Shown here piece after piece: positions 63,201 through 64,000 of a stretch of DNA of 64,000 nt. Where the stretch lies: contig NZ_JACBFY010000001.1 in the NCBI RefSeq assembly GCF_021401245.1, positions 124,001 through 188,000 on the forward strand, in the 5' to 3' direction. The notes under the pieces were generated by a model, which ran no database searches, was not told the DNA's origin, and was given only the letters and a program-made list of their open reading frames with translations. Positions within the stretch are counted from its first letter, which is position 1. Each line of letters opens with the position of its first letter. Origin of the DNA: Pseudacidovorax sp. NFM-22 (GTDB lineage Bacteria; Pseudomonadota; Gammaproteobacteria; Burkholderiales; Burkholderiaceae_C). The translations under genes were made by a program, and so were the position numbers.

Positions 63201-63969
63201 CGCCATGTCGGCCAGCGTGCTCGAAGCCGACCGCCTCGCGGCCGAGTCTGCCGGCATGGAGGGCTTTGCAGGCAAGCCCCTGGCGCCGGCGCAGCTCATG
63301 CGCGAGATGGCCCGCGTGCTGGGACTCGTCCTGGCTCCGGATCTGCCCGAGGCCGGCCATCCCGAGTCGCTGGCCATCGACTGGCATCGCGCGCTCTCGC
63401 TGTGGCACCGGCCGGGACTGCTGCACGACGCGCTCGAGCGCTTCCTGGCCGAGCAGCGCGCGACGCCGGGCAGGCTGATGCAGCTCGCGGACGACCAGGA
63501 CTGGAAGGGCCTGGCCGCGCTGGCGCACCGGCTGGTCGGGGCTGCGGGGCACTTCGGGCTCAACACCCTGCAAGGATTGGCGGGTCGACTGGAGACTGCA
63601 GCCCTGGCCCAGGATCCCACGGGGTGCAGCCAGTGCATCGTGGCGCTGCCGGGCGAACTGCTGCACGCGGAACAGGCGCTGCGCGCCCAGCGCCTGCAAT
63701 CGCCGGACGCGGTGTGGCTGAACGCTGCCAACGGTGCCGAGGTGCAGCTGAACCTGTCGTGCGTGCTGGATCTGATCGCGCGGACCATCACGCTGCTGCG
63801 TGCGGGGGAATGGCCGGAGGTGCCTTTCGCGGCGCTGTCGGCCTTGCTGCCCGCCGAAATGCTCGAGGACGCCAACGGCGCCATCGCCAACTTCGACTTC
63901 GAGCGCGGTCGGCGGGCCCTGGAGGTGCTGGCGGATCGGCTTCAGCGGGCAGCGCCGGTCGAAGGATGA
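60268..63969 (+). CDS. MHYT-PAS hybrid histidine kinase with receiver and HPt domains
   Basis: A 1233-residue membrane sensor. The N-terminal seven-helix MHYT domain has copies at M72 (MHFIGM), M135 (MHHAGM) and M203 (MHYTAM), which may bind metal and sense CO, NO or oxygen. Three PAS-like domains follow (about 263-380, 388-515, 520-635). The kinase core has phosphoacceptor H663 (MSHEIRTP), N-box [17 protein letters not shown] and FGGTGLG. The receiver has D948 (ILMDLQMPG) and K1003. An HPt-like domain has H1087 ([12 protein letters not shown]). The last 100 residues form an extra helical segment. The phosphorelay His-Asp-His is complete within one chain, but no separate response regulator is nearby. 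ATG at 60268. Confidence 0.93.
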   Translation: MSWFSSAGFAAEPLLWRLHDARLVGLSVVLAILSSILAVHMASLGWRARHAGIRHLSAAGGALAMACGIWAMHFIGMLAFALCAAAPIGLGMTALSLLPALGACWVAMLLLTRAHLGRAAIAWGGVAVGAGIGAMHHAGMAASAAMVGMRQDPGLTAFSLVLAVVLATLALWVYARLRVQAQNRPWRVAAVAGSVLGLAILAMHYTAMAALRFDGVAIDGVPEGRHTLLVVAIAAFVALIGLLAVALHVGLRQRHLLEQVRRSESRLRALVDTAVDGIVMIDAHGTVQSFNGAAERLLGWRADEVVGRNIAMLMPEPHRSGHDGYLERYMATGLARIIGVGREVEARDKEGRLVPVRLAVGRAELPDEALFVGFLTDIRERRDMELSLRRSEEQFRSLIANIPGVTFRCRFARDWRMLFISDAVEGLCGFPPEDFLAARISYADLMHPDDVERIWRQVGQALDQNRSYHVEYRLRHRSGRLRWVSETGRGVRGNDGEIQWIDGVMVDNTALRARNAEYEGIVNAIGRAQGMVELDLEGRILRANDLFLRLVGYTMEELRGQPHAVLCRPEEVQSADYAERWRRLRAGEQQSGEYARITRDGREVWLHSFYNPILDAEGRPFKILKLAADLSERRLMEQALRDAKERAESAAAARSSFLANMSHEIRTPMNAIIGFSEVLLDSPLDASQRRHLSTIHQAWHSMLRLLNEVLDTAKLEKGAMTLMEEDFSLRALCDQVVASMRISAIRKGLDLVLDYHPSVPLHFRGDALRVQQVLLNLLGNAVKFTEQGRVVLRVRHHGGQLSLEVEDTGIGIEQDMQERIFEPFAQADASTSRRFGGTGLGTTISRQLAHLMGGTIRVASTPGRGSVFTVRLPLPLGSPTGLPDAVGGADTPLQLPALRVLAVDDAPSNLELLEILLGREGHQVALAGGGEQAVQIAARERFDLILMDLQMPGMDGLEAARAIRRAEQAAADRHTPIIAMSASVLEADRLAAESAGMEGFAGKPLAPAQLMREMARVLGLVLAPDLPEAGHPESLAIDWHRALSLWHRPGLLHDALERFLAEQRATPGRLMQLADDQDWKGLAALAHRLVGAAGHFGLNTLQGLAGRLETAALAQDPTGCSQCIVALPGELLHAEQALRAQRLQSPDAVWLNAANGAEVQLNLSCVLDLIARTITLLRAGEWPEVPFAALSALLPAEMLEDANGAIANFDFERGRRALEVLADRLQRAAPVEG

Positions 63970-64000
63970 GGCGCGCGGCCCGGCATCTGTGTACGAAAGC

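Overview
The window is high-GC, densely coded bacterial DNA. Gene content and order (a purD-hemF-nadD-rsfS-rlmH-maf-rng block, tolB-pal-cpoB-tcdA, PhaR, a separate monofunctional RelA, pobA/pobR, nirBD) point to a betaproteobacterium of the order Burkholderiales, most likely Comamonadaceae. The genus cannot be fixed from this sequence alone.

Layout. 1-6.3 kb: 5' end of a 3-hydroxybutyrate dehydrogenase gene, an alpha/beta hydrolase, relA, tRNA-Val, a small zinc-ribbon protein, phaR, a lipocalin lipoprotein and a GAF protein. 6.3-10.4 kb (minus): four tightly packed genes (flavin-dependent halogenase, chorismatase, acyltransferase, glycosyltransferase) that look like part of a xanthomonadin/aryl-polyene pigment system. 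10.5-17.4 kb (plus): yebC and a chain of overlapping housekeeping genes, purD to rng. 17.4-24.4 kb: a GAF-EAL phosphodiesterase and msbA (minus), then tolB-pal-cpoB-tcdA and tRNA-Lys (plus).

24.4-28.5 kb is an accessory patch next to tRNA-Lys. It holds a decayed P2-like baseplate V gene, small phage-like or unknown genes, a LexA-box-like site, and an AT-richer YaaC-like gene cut by an IS5-family element. Exact 4-bp target duplications let the original reading frame be rebuilt. 28.5-35.2 kb (minus) is a complete alternative N-type ATPase operon, atpDCQRBEFAG, with a palindromic repeat embedded in frame in atpQ. 35.3-40.9 kb (minus) is nirB-nirD-FNT nitrite channel-PP2C/kinase fusion, for assimilatory nitrite reduction. 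41.2-43.4 kb is divergent pobA/pobR, followed by a type IV pilin. 44.2-46.9 kb holds an alcohol and an aldehyde dehydrogenase, with a textbook sigma-54 promoter and an upstream palindrome before the aldehyde dehydrogenase.

47.2-60.1 kb is largely about nucleobases: a DUF1185 protein, cytosine deaminase, a VOC protein, an AraC regulator and an acetyltransferase. Then come a BMP-type nucleoside/nucleobase ABC transporter with an embedded lipoprotein nucleosidase, and upp with two genes homologous to URC4 and URC1 of the yeast URC uracil-degradation route. Together they suggest uptake, glycosidic cleavage, deamination, conversion of uracil to UMP and then URC-type breakdown. The window ends with a 1233-residue MHYT/PAS/hybrid histidine kinase with receiver and HPt domains.
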